Assembly: GCF_050947335.1 (NCBI RefSeq)
Contig: NW_027473485.1
Span: 186,001 to 250,000 of the forward strand
Source of the DNA: Megachile rotundata
Taxonomy: Eukaryota > Arthropoda > Insecta > Hymenoptera > Megachilidae
Length of the DNA stretch: 64,000 bases
Direction: 5' to 3'
Position 1 is the first letter of the stretch; each line of letters starts with the position of its first letter. Below, in pieces: positions 1-12,148 of this stretch. Position numbers and translations under genes: made by a program. The notes beneath the pieces are model-generated. The model was not told where the DNA came from. It worked only from the letters and a program-made list of their open reading frames with translations, and ran no database searches.

Positions 1-1018
1 AATATGGCTAATAATATGAGTTAGATTGATAATAGTGAGTGTAAGAAGTATAGTAATTGTAGTTCTATTGCTCATATAAGCATAATATGATTAATAATAT
101 GAGTTTGATTGATAATAATAAGAGTAATAAGTATAGTAATTATAGTTCTACCGATCATAAAGGCATAATATGTCTAATAATATGAGTTAGATTGATAATA
201 ATAAGAGTAATGAGTATAGTGGTTGTAGTTCTATCGATCATGTCTGCATAATATGGTTAATAATATGACCTAGATTGATAATAATAAGAGTTATAAGTAT
301 AGTAATTGTCGTTCTATCGATCATATAAGCATAATATGGCTAATAATATGAGTTAGGTTGATAATAATAAGAGTAATAAGTATAGTAATTGTCGTTCTAT
401 CGATCATATAAGCATAATATGGCTAATAATATGAGTTAGATTGATAATAGTGAGTGTAATAAGTATAGTAATTGCAGTTCTATTGCTCATATAAGCATAA
501 TATGATTAATAATATGAGTTAGATTGATAATATTAAGAGTAATAAGTATAGTAATTATCGTTCTACCGATCATATAAGCATATATGGCTAATAATATGAG
601 TTAGATTGATAATAATAAGAGTAGTGAGCATAGTAATTGTCGTTCTATCGATCATATAAGCATAGTATGGCTAATAACATGAGTTAGATTGATAATAATA
701 AGAGTAAAAACTATAGTAATTGTCGTTCTATCGATCATATAAGCATAATATGGCTAATAATATGAGTTAGATTGACAATAATAAGAGTAGTGAGCATAGT
801 AATTGTCGTTCTCTCGATCATATAAGCATAAAATGGCTCATAATATGAGTTAGATGGATAATAGTATGAGTAATGAGTATAGTAATTGTCGTTCTATCGA
901 TCATATAAGCATAATATGGCTAATAATATGTGTTAGATTGATAATAGTTAGTGTAATAAGTATAGTAATTGCCGTTCTGTCGATCATATAAGCATAATAT
1001 GGTTAATAATATGAGTTA
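1..1018 (+). repeat. Block copied at 8,796-9,813 (offset 8,795 bp)
   Basis: The run of about 12 monomers that opens the window recurs at 8,796-9,813 with the same variant order, including the AAGAAGTATAG unit, the GGCATAATATGTCTAATAAT junction and the 82-bp GCATATATGG unit. By eye I found one difference, GACCTAG near 268 against GAGCTAG in the copy. Identity stops at 1,019, where this copy continues with an AATAGTGAGTG unit and the other switches to TTAGGTTG. The beginning of the same run also appears from about 15,682. Confidence 0.88.
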
Positions 1019-2067
1019 GATTGATAATAGTGAGTGTAATAAGTATAGTAATTGTCGTTCTCCCGATCATATAAGCATAAAATGGCTAATAATATGAGTT
1101 AGATTGATAATAGTAAGAGTAATGAGTATAGTAATTGTCGTTCTATCGATCATATAAGCATAATATGGCTAATAATATGAGTTAGGTTGATAATAATAAG
1201 AGTAATAAGTATAGCAATTGTCGTTCTATCGATCATATAAGCACAGTATGGCTAATAATATGAGTTAGGTTGATAATAATAAGAGTAATAAGTATAGTAA
1301 TTGTCGTTCTATCGATCACATAAGCATAATATGTCTAATAATATTAGTTAGATTGATAATAATAAGAGTAGTGAGTATAGTAATTGTCGTTCTATCGATC
1401 ATATAAGCATAATATGGCTAATAATATGAGTTAGATTGATAATAATAAGAGTAATGAGTATAGTAATTGGCGTTCTGTCGATCATATAAGCACAATATGA
1501 CTAATAATATGAGTTAGATTGATAATAATAAGAGCAATAAGTATAGTAATTGTCGTTCTATCGATCATATAAGCATAATATGGCTAATAATATGAGTTAG
1601 GTTGATAATAATAAGAGTAATAAGTATAGTAATTGTCGTTCTATCGATCATATAAGCATAGTATGGCTAATAATATGAGTTAGATTGATAATAATAAGAG
1701 TAATAAGTATAGTAATTGTCGTTCTATCGATCACATAAGCATAATATGGCTAACAATATTAGTTAGATTGATAATAATAAGAGTTGTGAGTATAGTAATT
1801 GTCGTTCTATCGATCATATAAGCATAATATGGCTAATAATATGAGTTAGATTGACAACAATAAGAGTAATGAGTATAGTAATTGGCGTTCTGTCGATCAT
1901 ATAAGCATAATATGGCTAATAATATGAGTTAGATTGATAATAGTTAGTGTATTAAGTATAGTAATTGTCGTTCTGTCGATCATATAAGCATAATATGGCT
2001 AGTAATATGAGTTAGATTGATAACAATACGAGTAATGAGTATAGTAATTGTCGTCCTATCGATCATA
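201..2067 (+). repeat. 1.87-kb block copied at 12,149-14,015
   Basis: The offset is 11,948 bp (144 monomers less four 1-bp deletions) and is the same at both ends: the ATAAGAGTAATGAG unit at 201 maps to 12,149, and CAATATGACTAATAATATG at 1,493 maps to 13,441. The block includes the GCACAGTATGG marker (1,241 and 13,189). Identity ends where 2,067 reads CATATAAGCAGAATATGG and the copy reads CATATGAGCATAATATGG. Confidence 0.85.
578..590 (+). repeat. 82-bp monomer junction GCATATATGG (first of a recurring family)
   Basis: One A is missing from the usual junction GCATAATATGG, giving an 82-bp step and creating the perfect 8-bp palindrome CATATATG. The variant recurs throughout, for example near 6,055, 7,631, 9,373, 12,527, 14,690, 26,882 and 28,625. 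In zone 3 it is mostly preceded by TAC (TACGCATATATGG). It nearly always follows a unit with TTATCGTTCTACCGATC. It accounts for most offsets that fall one or a few bases short of a multiple of 83. Confidence 0.88.
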
Positions 2068-3105
2068 TAAGCAGAATATGGCTAATAATATGAGTTAGAT
2101 TGATAATAATATGAGCAACAAGTATAGTAATTGTCGTTGTATCGATCACATAAGCATAATATGGCTAATAATATGAGTTAGATTGATAATAATAAGAGTA
2201 GTGAGCATAGTAATTGTCGTTCCATCGATCATATAAGCATAGTATGGCTAATAATATGAGTTTGATTGATAATAATAGGAGTAATAAGTATAGTAATTGT
2301 CGTTCTATCGATCACATAAGCATAATATGGCTAATAATATGAGTTAAATTGATAATAATAAGAGTAATGAGTATAGTAGTTGTAGTTCTATCGATCATGT
2401 CTGCATAATATGGTTAATAATATGAGCTAGATTGATAATAACAAGAGAAATAAGTATAGTAATTGTAGTTCTATCGATCATATAAGCATAATGTGGCTAA
2501 TAATTTGAGTTAGATTGATAATAATAAGTGTAATAAGTATAGTAATTATCGTTCTACCGATCATATAAGCATAATATGGCTAATAATATGAGTTAGATTG
2601 ATAATAATATGAGCAATAAGTATAGTAATTGTCGTTCTATCGATCACATAAGCATAATATGGCTAATAATATGAGTTAGATTGATAATAATAAGAGTAGT
2701 GAGCATAGTAATTGTCGTTCCATCGATCATATAAGCATAGTATGGCTAATAATATGAGTTTGATTGATAATAATAGGAGTAATAAGTATAGTAATTGTCG
2801 TTCTATCGATCACATAAGCATAATATGGCTAATAATATGAGTTAAATTCATAATAATAAGAGTAATGAGTATAGTTGTTGTAGTTCTATCGATCATGTCT
2901 GCATAATATGGTTAATAATATGAGCTAGATTGATAATAACAAGAGTAATAAGTATAGTAATTGTAGTTCTATCGATCATATAAGCATAATGTGGCTAATA
3001 ATTTGAGTTAGATTGATAATAATAAGTGTAATAAGTATAGTAATTATCGTTCTACCGAGCATATAAGCATAATATGGCTAATAATATGAGTTAGATTGAT
3101 AATAA
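1540..3105 (+). repeat. 1.57-kb block copied at 4,362-5,927 (offset exactly 34 units)
   Basis: The offset is 2,822 bp, exactly 34 x 83. All units compared read the same, including GGCTAACAATATTAG (1,744 and 4,566), GAGCAACAAGTATAG with CGTTGTATCGATC (2,114 and 4,936), and GATAATAACAAGAGAAATAAG (2,436 and 5,258). A third copy lies at about 17.4-18.9 kb, where the last of these reads AAGAGTAATAAG. The left edge is where GAGCAATAAG (about 1,533) replaces GAGTAATAAG. The right edge is where 3,105 goes to ATAATAAGAG and 5,927 goes to AGTGAGTG. Confidence 0.88.
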
Positions 3106-3119
3106 TAAGAGTAAAAAGT

Positions 3120-4421
3120 ATAGTAATTGTCGTTCTATCGATCATATAAGCATAATATGGCTAATAATATGAGTTAGATTGATAATAGTTAGTGTAATAA
3201 GTATAGTAATTGACGTTCTGTCGATCATATAAGCATAATATGGTTAATAATATGAGTTAGATTGATAATAGTGAGTGTAATAAGTATAGTAATTGTCGTT
3301 CTCTCGATCATATAAGCATAAAATGGGTAATAATATGAGTTAGATTGATAGTAGTAAGAGTAATGAGTATAGTAATTGTCGTTCTATCGATCATATAAGC
3401 ATAATTAGGCTAATAATATGAGTTAGGTTGATAATAATAAGAGTAATAAGTATAGTAATTGTCGTTCTATCGATCATATAAGCATAGTATGGCTAATAAT
3501 ATGAGTTAGATCGATAATAATCAGAGTAAAAAGTATAGTAATTGTCGTTCTATTGATCACATAAGCATAATATGGCTAATAATATGAGTTAGATTGATAA
3601 TAATAAGAGTAATGAGTATAGTAGTTGTAGTTCTATCGATCATGTCTGCATAATATGGTTAATAATATGAGCTAGATTGATAATAATAAGAGTAATAAGT
3701 ATAGTAATTGTAGTTCTATCGATCATATAAGCATAATGTGGCTAATAATTTGAGTTAGATTGATAATAATAAGTGTAAAAACTATAGTAATTGTCGTTCT
3801 ATCGATCATATAAGCATAATATGGCTAATAATATGAGTTAGATTGATAATAATAAGAGTAGTGAGCATAGAAATTGTCGATCTCTCGATCATACAAGCAG
3901 AATATGGCTAATAATATGAGTTAGATTGATAATAATATGAGCAATAAGTATAGTAATTGTCGTTCTATCGATCACATAAGCATAATATGGCTAATAATAT
4001 GAGTTAGATTGATAATAATAAGAGTAGTGAGCATAGTAATTGTCGTTCCATCGATCATATAAGCATAGTATGGCTAATAATATGAGTTTGATTGATAATA
4101 ATAGGAGTAATAAGTATAGTAATTGTCGTTCTATCGATCACATAAGCATAATATGGCTAATAATATGAGTTAAATTCATAATAATAAGAGTAATGAGTAT
4201 AGTGGTTGTAGTTCTATCGATCATGTCTGCATAATATGGTTAATAATATGAGCTAGATTGATAATAATAAGAGTTATAAGTATAGTAATTGTCGTTCTAT
4301 CGATCATATAAGCATAATATGGCTAATAATATGAGTTAGGTTGATAATAATAAGAGTAATAAGTATAGTAATTGTCGTTCTATCGATCATATAAGCATAA
4401 TATGGCTAATAATATGAGTTA
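3120..4421 (+). repeat. 1.30-kb block copied at 6,190-7,491 and at about 11.17-12.3 kb
   Basis: The offset to the second copy is 3,070 bp (37 monomers less one 1-bp deletion). Shared landmarks are TTGACGTTCTGTCG, CATAATTAGGCTAATAATAT, AGATCGATAATAATCAGAG, CATACAAGCAGAATATGG and TTAAATTCATAATAATAAG. I saw one difference: GTAAGAGTAATGAG near 3,355 versus GTAAGAGTAGTGAG near 6,425. The third copy starts near 11,168 at an offset of 8,048 bp and lacks exactly one monomer. Confidence 0.87.
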
Positions 4422-5927
4422 GGTTGATAATAATAAGAGTAATAAGTATAGTAATTGTCGTTCTATCGATCATATAAGCATAGTATGGCTAATAATATGA
4501 GTTAGATTGATAATAATAAGAGTAATAAGTATAGTAATTGTCGTTCTATCGATCACATAAGCATAATATGGCTAACAATATTAGTTAGATTGATAATAAT
4601 AAGAGTTGTGAGTATAGTAATTGTCGTTCTATCGATCATATAAGCATAATATGGCTAATAATATGAGTTAGATTGACAACAATAAGAGTAATGAGTATAG
4701 TAATTGGCGTTCTGTCGATCATATAAGCATAATATGGCTAATAATATGAGTTAGATTGATAATAGTTAGTGTATTAAGTATAGTAATTGTCGTTCTGTCG
4801 ATCATATAAGCATAATATGGCTAGTAATATGAGTTAGATTGATAACAATACGAGTAATGAGTATAGTAATTGTCGTCCTATCGATCATATAAGCAGAATA
4901 TGGCTAATAATATGAGTTAGATTGATAATAATATGAGCAACAAGTATAGTAATTGTCGTTGTATCGATCACATAAGCATAATATGGCTAATAATATGAGT
5001 TAGATTGATAATAATAAGAGTAGTGAGCATAGTAATTGTCGTTCCATCGATCATATAAGCATAGTATGGCTAATAATATGAGTTTGATTGATAATAATAG
5101 GAGTAATAAGTATAGTAATTGTCGTTCTATCGATCACATAAGCATAATATGGCTAATAATATGAGTTAAATTGATAATAATAAGAGTAATGAGTATAGTA
5201 GTTGTAGTTCTATCGATCATGTCTGCATAATATGGTTAATAATATGAGCTAGATTGATAATAACAAGAGAAATAAGTATAGTAATTGTAGTTCTATCGAT
5301 CATATAAGCATAATGTGGCTAATAATTTGAGTTAGATTGATAATAATAAGTGTAATAAGTATAGTAATTATCGTTCTACCGATCATATAAGCATAATATG
5401 GCTAATAATATGAGTTAGATTGATAATAATATGAGCAATAAGTATAGTAATTGTCGTTCTATCGATCACATAAGCATAATATGGCTAATAATATGAGTTA
5501 GATTGATAATAATAAGAGTAGTGAGCATAGTAATTGTCGTTCCATCGATCATATAAGCATAGTATGGCTAATAATATGAGTTTGATTGATAATAATAGGA
5601 GTAATAAGTATAGTAATTGTCGTTCTATCGATCACATAAGCATAATATGGCTAATAATATGAGTTAAATTCATAATAATAAGAGTAATGAGTATAGTTGT
5701 TGTAGTTCTATCGATCATGTCTGCATAATATGGTTAATAATATGAGCTAGATTGATAATAACAAGAGTAATAAGTATAGTAATTGTAGTTCTATCGATCA
5801 TATAAGCATAATGTGGCTAATAATTTGAGTTAGATTGATAATAATAAGTGTAATAAGTATAGTAATTATCGTTCTACCGAGCATATAAGCATAATATGGC
5901 TAATAATATGAGTTAGATTGATAATAG
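4362..5927 (+). repeat. Second copy of the 1,540-3,105 block
   Basis: This copy is indistinguishable by eye from 1,540-3,105 over about 19 monomers, so the duplication is recent or has been homogenised. It is flanked on the left by the end of the 3,120-4,421 block and on the right by a run from the 1-1,018 family (AATAGTGAGTG unit, then GATTAATAATATG, then the 82-bp GCATATATGG unit). The junctions fall within monomers, in shared sequence. Confidence 0.88.
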
Positions 5928-6189
5928 TGAGTGTAATAAGTATAGTAATTGCAGTTCTATTGCTCATATAAGCATAATATGATTAATAATATGAGTTAGA
6001 TTGATAATATTAAGAGTAATAAGTATAGTAATTATCGTTCTACCGATCATATAAGCATATATGGCTAATAATATGAGTTAGATTGATAATAATAAGAGTA
6101 GTGAGCATAGTAATTGTCGTTCTATCGATCATATAAGCATAGTATGGCTAATAACATGAGTTAGATTGATAATAATAAGAGTAAAAACT

Positions 6190-7491
6190 ATAGTAATTGT
6201 CGTTCTATCGATCATATAAGCATAATATGGCTAATAATATGAGTTAGATTGATAATAGTTAGTGTAATAAGTATAGTAATTGACGTTCTGTCGATCATAT
6301 AAGCATAATATGGTTAATAATATGAGTTAGATTGATAATAGTGAGTGTAATAAGTATAGTAATTGTCGTTCTCTCGATCATATAAGCATAAAATGGGTAA
6401 TAATATGAGTTAGATTGATAGTAGTAAGAGTAGTGAGTATAGTAATTGTCGTTCTATCGATCATATAAGCATAATTAGGCTAATAATATGAGTTAGGTTG
6501 ATAATAATAAGAGTAATAAGTATAGTAATTGTCGTTCTATCGATCATATAAGCATAGTATGGCTAATAATATGAGTTAGATCGATAATAATCAGAGTAAA
6601 AAGTATAGTAATTGTCGTTCTATTGATCACATAAGCATAATATGGCTAATAATATGAGTTAGATTGATAATAATAAGAGTAATGAGTATAGTAGTTGTAG
6701 TTCTATCGATCATGTCTGCATAATATGGTTAATAATATGAGCTAGATTGATAATAATAAGAGTAATAAGTATAGTAATTGTAGTTCTATCGATCATATAA
6801 GCATAATGTGGCTAATAATTTGAGTTAGATTGATAATAATAAGTGTAAAAACTATAGTAATTGTCGTTCTATCGATCATATAAGCATAATATGGCTAATA
6901 ATATGAGTTAGATTGATAATAATAAGAGTAGTGAGCATAGAAATTGTCGATCTCTCGATCATACAAGCAGAATATGGCTAATAATATGAGTTAGATTGAT
7001 AATAATATGAGCAATAAGTATAGTAATTGTCGTTCTATCGATCACATAAGCATAATATGGCTAATAATATGAGTTAGATTGATAATAATAAGAGTAGTGA
7101 GCATAGTAATTGTCGTTCCATCGATCATATAAGCATAGTATGGCTAATAATATGAGTTTGATTGATAATAATAGGAGTAATAAGTATAGTAATTGTCGTT
7201 CTATCGATCACATAAGCATAATATGGCTAATAATATGAGTTAAATTCATAATAATAAGAGTAATGAGTATAGTGGTTGTAGTTCTATCGATCATGTCTGC
7301 ATAATATGGTTAATAATATGAGCTAGATTGATAATAATAAGAGTTATAAGTATAGTAATTGTCGTTCTATCGATCATATAAGCATAATATGGCTAATAAT
7401 ATGAGTTAGGTTGATAATAATAAGAGTAATAAGTATAGTAATTGTCGTTCTATCGATCATATAAGCATAATATGGCTAATAATATGAGTTA
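6190..7491 (+). repeat. Second copy of the 3,120-4,421 block
   Basis: This copy carries the private GTAGTGAG change near 6,432. Its left neighbour is a run from the 1-1,018 family containing the 82-bp unit near 6,055. After 7,491 it moves into another AATAGTGAGTG/GATTAATAATATG run, so the same set of blocks is being joined in different orders in this part of the array. Confidence 0.87.
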
Positions 7492-8795
7492 GATTGATAA
7501 TAGTGAGTGTAATAAGTATAGTAATTGCAGTTCTATTGCTCATATAAGCATAATATGATTAATAATATGAGTTAGATTGATAATATTAAGAGTAATAAGT
7601 ATAGTAATTATCGTTCTACCGATCATATAAGCATATATGGCTAATAATATGAGTTAGATTGATAATAATAAGAGTAGTGAGCATAGTAATTGTCGTTCTA
7701 TCGATCATATAAGCATAGTATGGCTAATAACATGAGTTAGATTGATAATAATAAGAGTAAAAACTATAGTAATTGTCGTTCTATCGATCATATAAGCATA
7801 ATATGGCTAATAATATGAGTTAGATTGATAATAGTTAGTGTAATAAGTATAGTAATTGACGTTCTGTCGATCATATAAGCATAATATGGTTAATAATATG
7901 AGTTAGATTGATAATAGTGAGTGTAATAAGTATAGTAATTGTCGTTCTCTCGATCATATAAGCATAAAATGGGTAATAATATGAGTTAGATTGATAGTAG
8001 TAAGAGTAATGAGTATAGTAATTGTCGTTCTATCGATCATATAAGCATAATTAGGCTAATAATATGAGTTAGGTTGATAATAATAAGAGTAATAAGTATA
8101 GTAATTGTCGTTCTATCGATCATATAAGCATAGTATGGCTAATAATATGAGTTAGATCGATAATAATCAGAGTAAAAAGTATAGTAATTGTCGTTCTATT
8201 GATCACATAAGCATAATATGGCTAATAATATGAGTTAGATTGATAATAATAAGAGTAATGAGTATAGTAGTTGTAGTTCTATCGATCATGTCTGCATAAT
8301 ATGGTTAATAATATGAGCTAGATTGATAATAATAAGAGTAATAAGTATAGTAATTGTAGTTCTATCGATCATATAAGCATAATGTGGCTAATAATTTGAG
8401 TTAGATTGATAATAATAAGTGTAATAAGTATAGTAATTATCGTGCTACCGATCATATAAACATAAAATGGCTAATAATATGAGTTAGATTGATAATAATA
8501 AGAGTAAAAAGTATAGTAATTGTCGTTCTATCGATCATATAAGCATAATATGGCTAATAATATGAGTTACATTGATAATAATTAGTGTAGTAAGTATAGT
8601 AATTGTCGTTCTGTCGATCATATAAACATAATATGGTTAATAATATGAGTTGGATTGATAATAGTGAGTGTAATAAGTATAGTAATTGTCGTTCTATCGA
8701 TCATATAAGCATAGTATGGCTAATAATATGAGTTAGATTGATAATAATCAGAGTAAAAGGTATAGTAATTGTCGTTCGATCGATCATATAAGCAT

Positions 8796-9813
8796 AATAT
8801 GGCTAATAATATGAGTTAGATTGATAATAGTGAGTGTAAGAAGTATAGTAATTGTAGTTCTATTGCTCATATAAGCATAATATGATTAATAATATGAGTT
8901 TGATTGATAATAATAAGAGTAATAAGTATAGTAATTATAGTTCTACCGATCATAAAGGCATAATATGTCTAATAATATGAGTTAGATTGATAATAATAAG
9001 AGTAATGAGTATAGTGGTTGTAGTTCTATCGATCATGTCTGCATAATATGGTTAATAATATGAGCTAGATTGATAATAATAAGAGTTATAAGTATAGTAA
9101 TTGTCGTTCTATCGATCATATAAGCATAATATGGCTAATAATATGAGTTAGGTTGATAATAATAAGAGTAATAAGTATAGTAATTGTCGTTCTATCGATC
9201 ATATAAGCATAATATGGCTAATAATATGAGTTAGATTGATAATAGTGAGTGTAATAAGTATAGTAATTGCAGTTCTATTGCTCATATAAGCATAATATGA
9301 TTAATAATATGAGTTAGATTGATAATATTAAGAGTAATAAGTATAGTAATTATCGTTCTACCGATCATATAAGCATATATGGCTAATAATATGAGTTAGA
9401 TTGATAATAATAAGAGTAGTGAGCATAGTAATTGTCGTTCTATCGATCATATAAGCATAGTATGGCTAATAACATGAGTTAGATTGATAATAATAAGAGT
9501 AAAAACTATAGTAATTGTCGTTCTATCGATCATATAAGCATAATATGGCTAATAATATGAGTTAGATTGACAATAATAAGAGTAGTGAGCATAGTAATTG
9601 TCGTTCTCTCGATCATATAAGCATAAAATGGCTCATAATATGAGTTAGATGGATAATAGTATGAGTAATGAGTATAGTAATTGTCGTTCTATCGATCATA
9701 TAAGCATAATATGGCTAATAATATGTGTTAGATTGATAATAGTTAGTGTAATAAGTATAGTAATTGCCGTTCTGTCGATCATATAAGCATAATATGGTTA
9801 ATAATATGAGTTA
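8796..9813 (+). repeat. Second copy of the 1-1,018 block
   Basis: This copy matches 1-1,018 unit for unit. Upstream it joins a run that is itself repeated at about 14.9-15.7 kb (CATAAAATGGGTAATAATAT, ATTAGTGTAGTAAG and CGTTCGATCGATCATATAAG units). Its right end at 9,813 falls inside a monomer that is fused to a different unit; see the chimeric monomer at about 9,791-9,873. Confidence 0.88.
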
Positions 9814-9873
9814 GGTTGATAATAATAAGAGTAATAAGTATAGTAATTGTCGTTCTATCGATCACATAAGCAT
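9791..9873 (+). repeat. Chimeric monomer marking a 3-monomer deletion
   Basis: The left half (GGTTAATAATATGAGTTAG) corresponds to the unit beginning near 996 and the right half (GTTGATAATAATAAGAG with CACATAAGCAT) to the unit beginning near 1,245. The offset to the parallel copy falls from 8,795 bp before the join to 8,546 bp after it. That is a loss of 249 bp, exactly three monomers, with register kept. The lost units are the CTCCCGATC unit, the AGTAAGAGTAATGAG unit and the AGCAATTGTCG unit. Confidence 0.82.
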
Positions 9874-10039
9874 AATATGTCTAATAATATTAGTTAGATT
9901 GATAATAATAAGAGTAGTGAGTATAGTAATTGTCGTTCTATCGATCATATAAGCATAATATGTCTAATAATATTAGTTAGATTGATAATAATAAGAGTAG
10001 TGAGTATAGTAATTGTCGTTCTATCGATCATATAAGCAT
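9874..10039 (+). repeat. Single-monomer tandem duplication (GTCTAATAATATTAG unit)
   Basis: Two adjacent identical 83-bp units start at 9,874 and 9,957, both beginning AATATGTCTAATAATATTAG and both with GAGTAGTGAGTATAG. The parallel copies at 1,328, 13.28 kb and 17.18 kb have only one such unit, followed directly by AATATGGCTAATAATATGAG. The duplication is therefore local to this copy and sits next to the 3-monomer deletion. Confidence 0.85.
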
Positions 10040-11939
10040 AATATGGCTAATAATATGAGTTAGATTGATAATAATAAGAGTAATGAGTATAGTAATTGGC
10101 GTTCTGTCGATCATATAAGCACAATATGACTAATAATATGAGTTAGATTGATAATAATAAGAGCAATAAGTATAGTAATTGTCGTTCTATCGATCATATA
10201 AGCATAATATGGCTAATAATATGAGTTAGGTTGATAATAATAAAAGTAATAAGTATAGTAATTGTCGTTCTATCGATCATATAAGCATAGTATGGCTAAT
10301 AATATGAGTTAGATTGATAATAATAAGAGTAATAAGTATAGTAATTGTCGTTCTATCGATCACATAAGCATAATATGGCTAACAATATTAGTTAGATTGA
10401 TAATAATAAGAGTTGTGAGTATAGTAATTGTCGTTCTATCGATCATATAAGCATAATATGGCTAATAATATGAGTTAGATTGACAACAATAAGAGTAATG
10501 AGTATAGTAATTGGCGTTCTGTCGATCATATAAGCATAATATGGCTAATAATATGAGTTAGATTGATAATAGTTAGTGTATTAAGTATAGTAATTGTCGT
10601 TCTGTCGATCATATAAGCATAATATGGCTAGTAATATGAGTTAGATTGATAACAATACGAGTAATGAGTATAGTAATTGTAGTTCTATCGATCATATAAG
10701 CATAATGTGGCTAATAATATTAGTTAGATTGATAATAATAAGAGTTCTGAGTATAGTAATTGTCGTTCTATCGATCATATAAGCATAGTATGGCTAATAA
10801 TATGAGTTTGATTGATAATAATAGGAGTAATAAGTATAGTAATTGTCGTTCTATCGATCACATAAGCATAATATGGCTAATAATATGAGTTAAATTCATA
10901 ATAATAAGAGTAATGAGTATAGTTGTTGTAGTTCTATCGATCATGTCTGCATAATATGGTTAATAATATGAGCTAGATTGATAATAACAAGAGTAATAAG
11001 TATAGTAATTGTAGTTCTATCGATCATATAAGCATAATGTGGCTAATAATTTGAGTTAGATTGATAATAATAAGTGTAATAAGTATAGTAATTATCGTTC
11101 TACCGAGCATATAAGCATAATATGGCTAATAATATGAGTTAGATTGATAATAATAAGAGTAAAAAGTATAGTAATTGTCGTTCTATCGATCATATAAGCA
11201 TAATATGGCTAATAATATGAGTTAGATTGATAATAGTTAGTGTAATAAGTATAGTAATTGACGTTCTGTCGATCATATAAGCATAATATGGTTAATAATA
11301 TGAGTTAGATTGATAATAGTGAGTGTAATAAGTATAGTAATTGTCGTTCTCTCGATCATATAAGCATAAAATGGGTAATAATATGAGTTAGATTGATAGT
11401 AGTAAGAGTAATGAGTATAGTAATTGTCGTTCTATCGATCATATAAGCATAATTAGGCTAATAATATGAGTTAGGTTGATAATAATAAGAGTAATAAGTA
11501 TAGTAATTGTCGTTCTATCGATCATATAAGCATAGTATGGCTAATAATATGAGTTAGATCGATAATAATCAGAGTAAAAAGTATAGTAATTGTCGTTCTA
11601 TTGATCACATAAGCATAATATGGCTAATAATATGAGTTAGATTGATAATAATAAGAGTAATGAGTATAGTAGTTGTAGTTCTATCGATCATGTCTGCATA
11701 ATATGGTTAATAATATGAGCTAGATTGATAATAATAAGAGTAATAAGTATAGTAATTGTAGTTCTATCGATCATATAAGCATAATGTGGCTAATAATTTG
11801 AGTTAGATTGATAATAATAAGTGTAAAAACTATAGTAATTGTCGTTCTATCGATCATATAAGCATAATATGGCTAATAATATGAGTTAGATTGATAATAA
11901 TAAGAGTAGTGAGCATAGAAATTGTCGATCTCTCGATCA

Positions 11940-11960
11940 TACAAGCAGAATATGGCTAAT
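11940..11960 (+). repeat. Junction where one monomer is missing from a block copy
   Basis: In the parallel block, the unit ending CATACAAGCAG (3,890-3,900) is followed by an ATGAGCAATAAG unit at 3,901-3,983 and then by a GAGTAGTGAGCATAG unit with TTCCATCG. Here CATACAAGCAG is followed at 11,949 directly by the GAGTAGTGAGCATAG/TTCCATCG unit. Exactly one 83-bp unit is absent and the register is preserved. Confidence 0.83.
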
Positions 11961-12148
11961 AATATGAGTTAGATTGATAATAATAAGAGTAGTGAGCATA
12001 GTAATTGTCGTTCCATCGATCATATAAGCATAGTATGGCTAATAATATGAGTTTGATTGATAATAATAGGAGTAATAAGTATAGTAATTGTCGTTCTATC
12101 GATCACATAAGCATAATATGGCTAATAATATGAGTTAAATTCATAATA

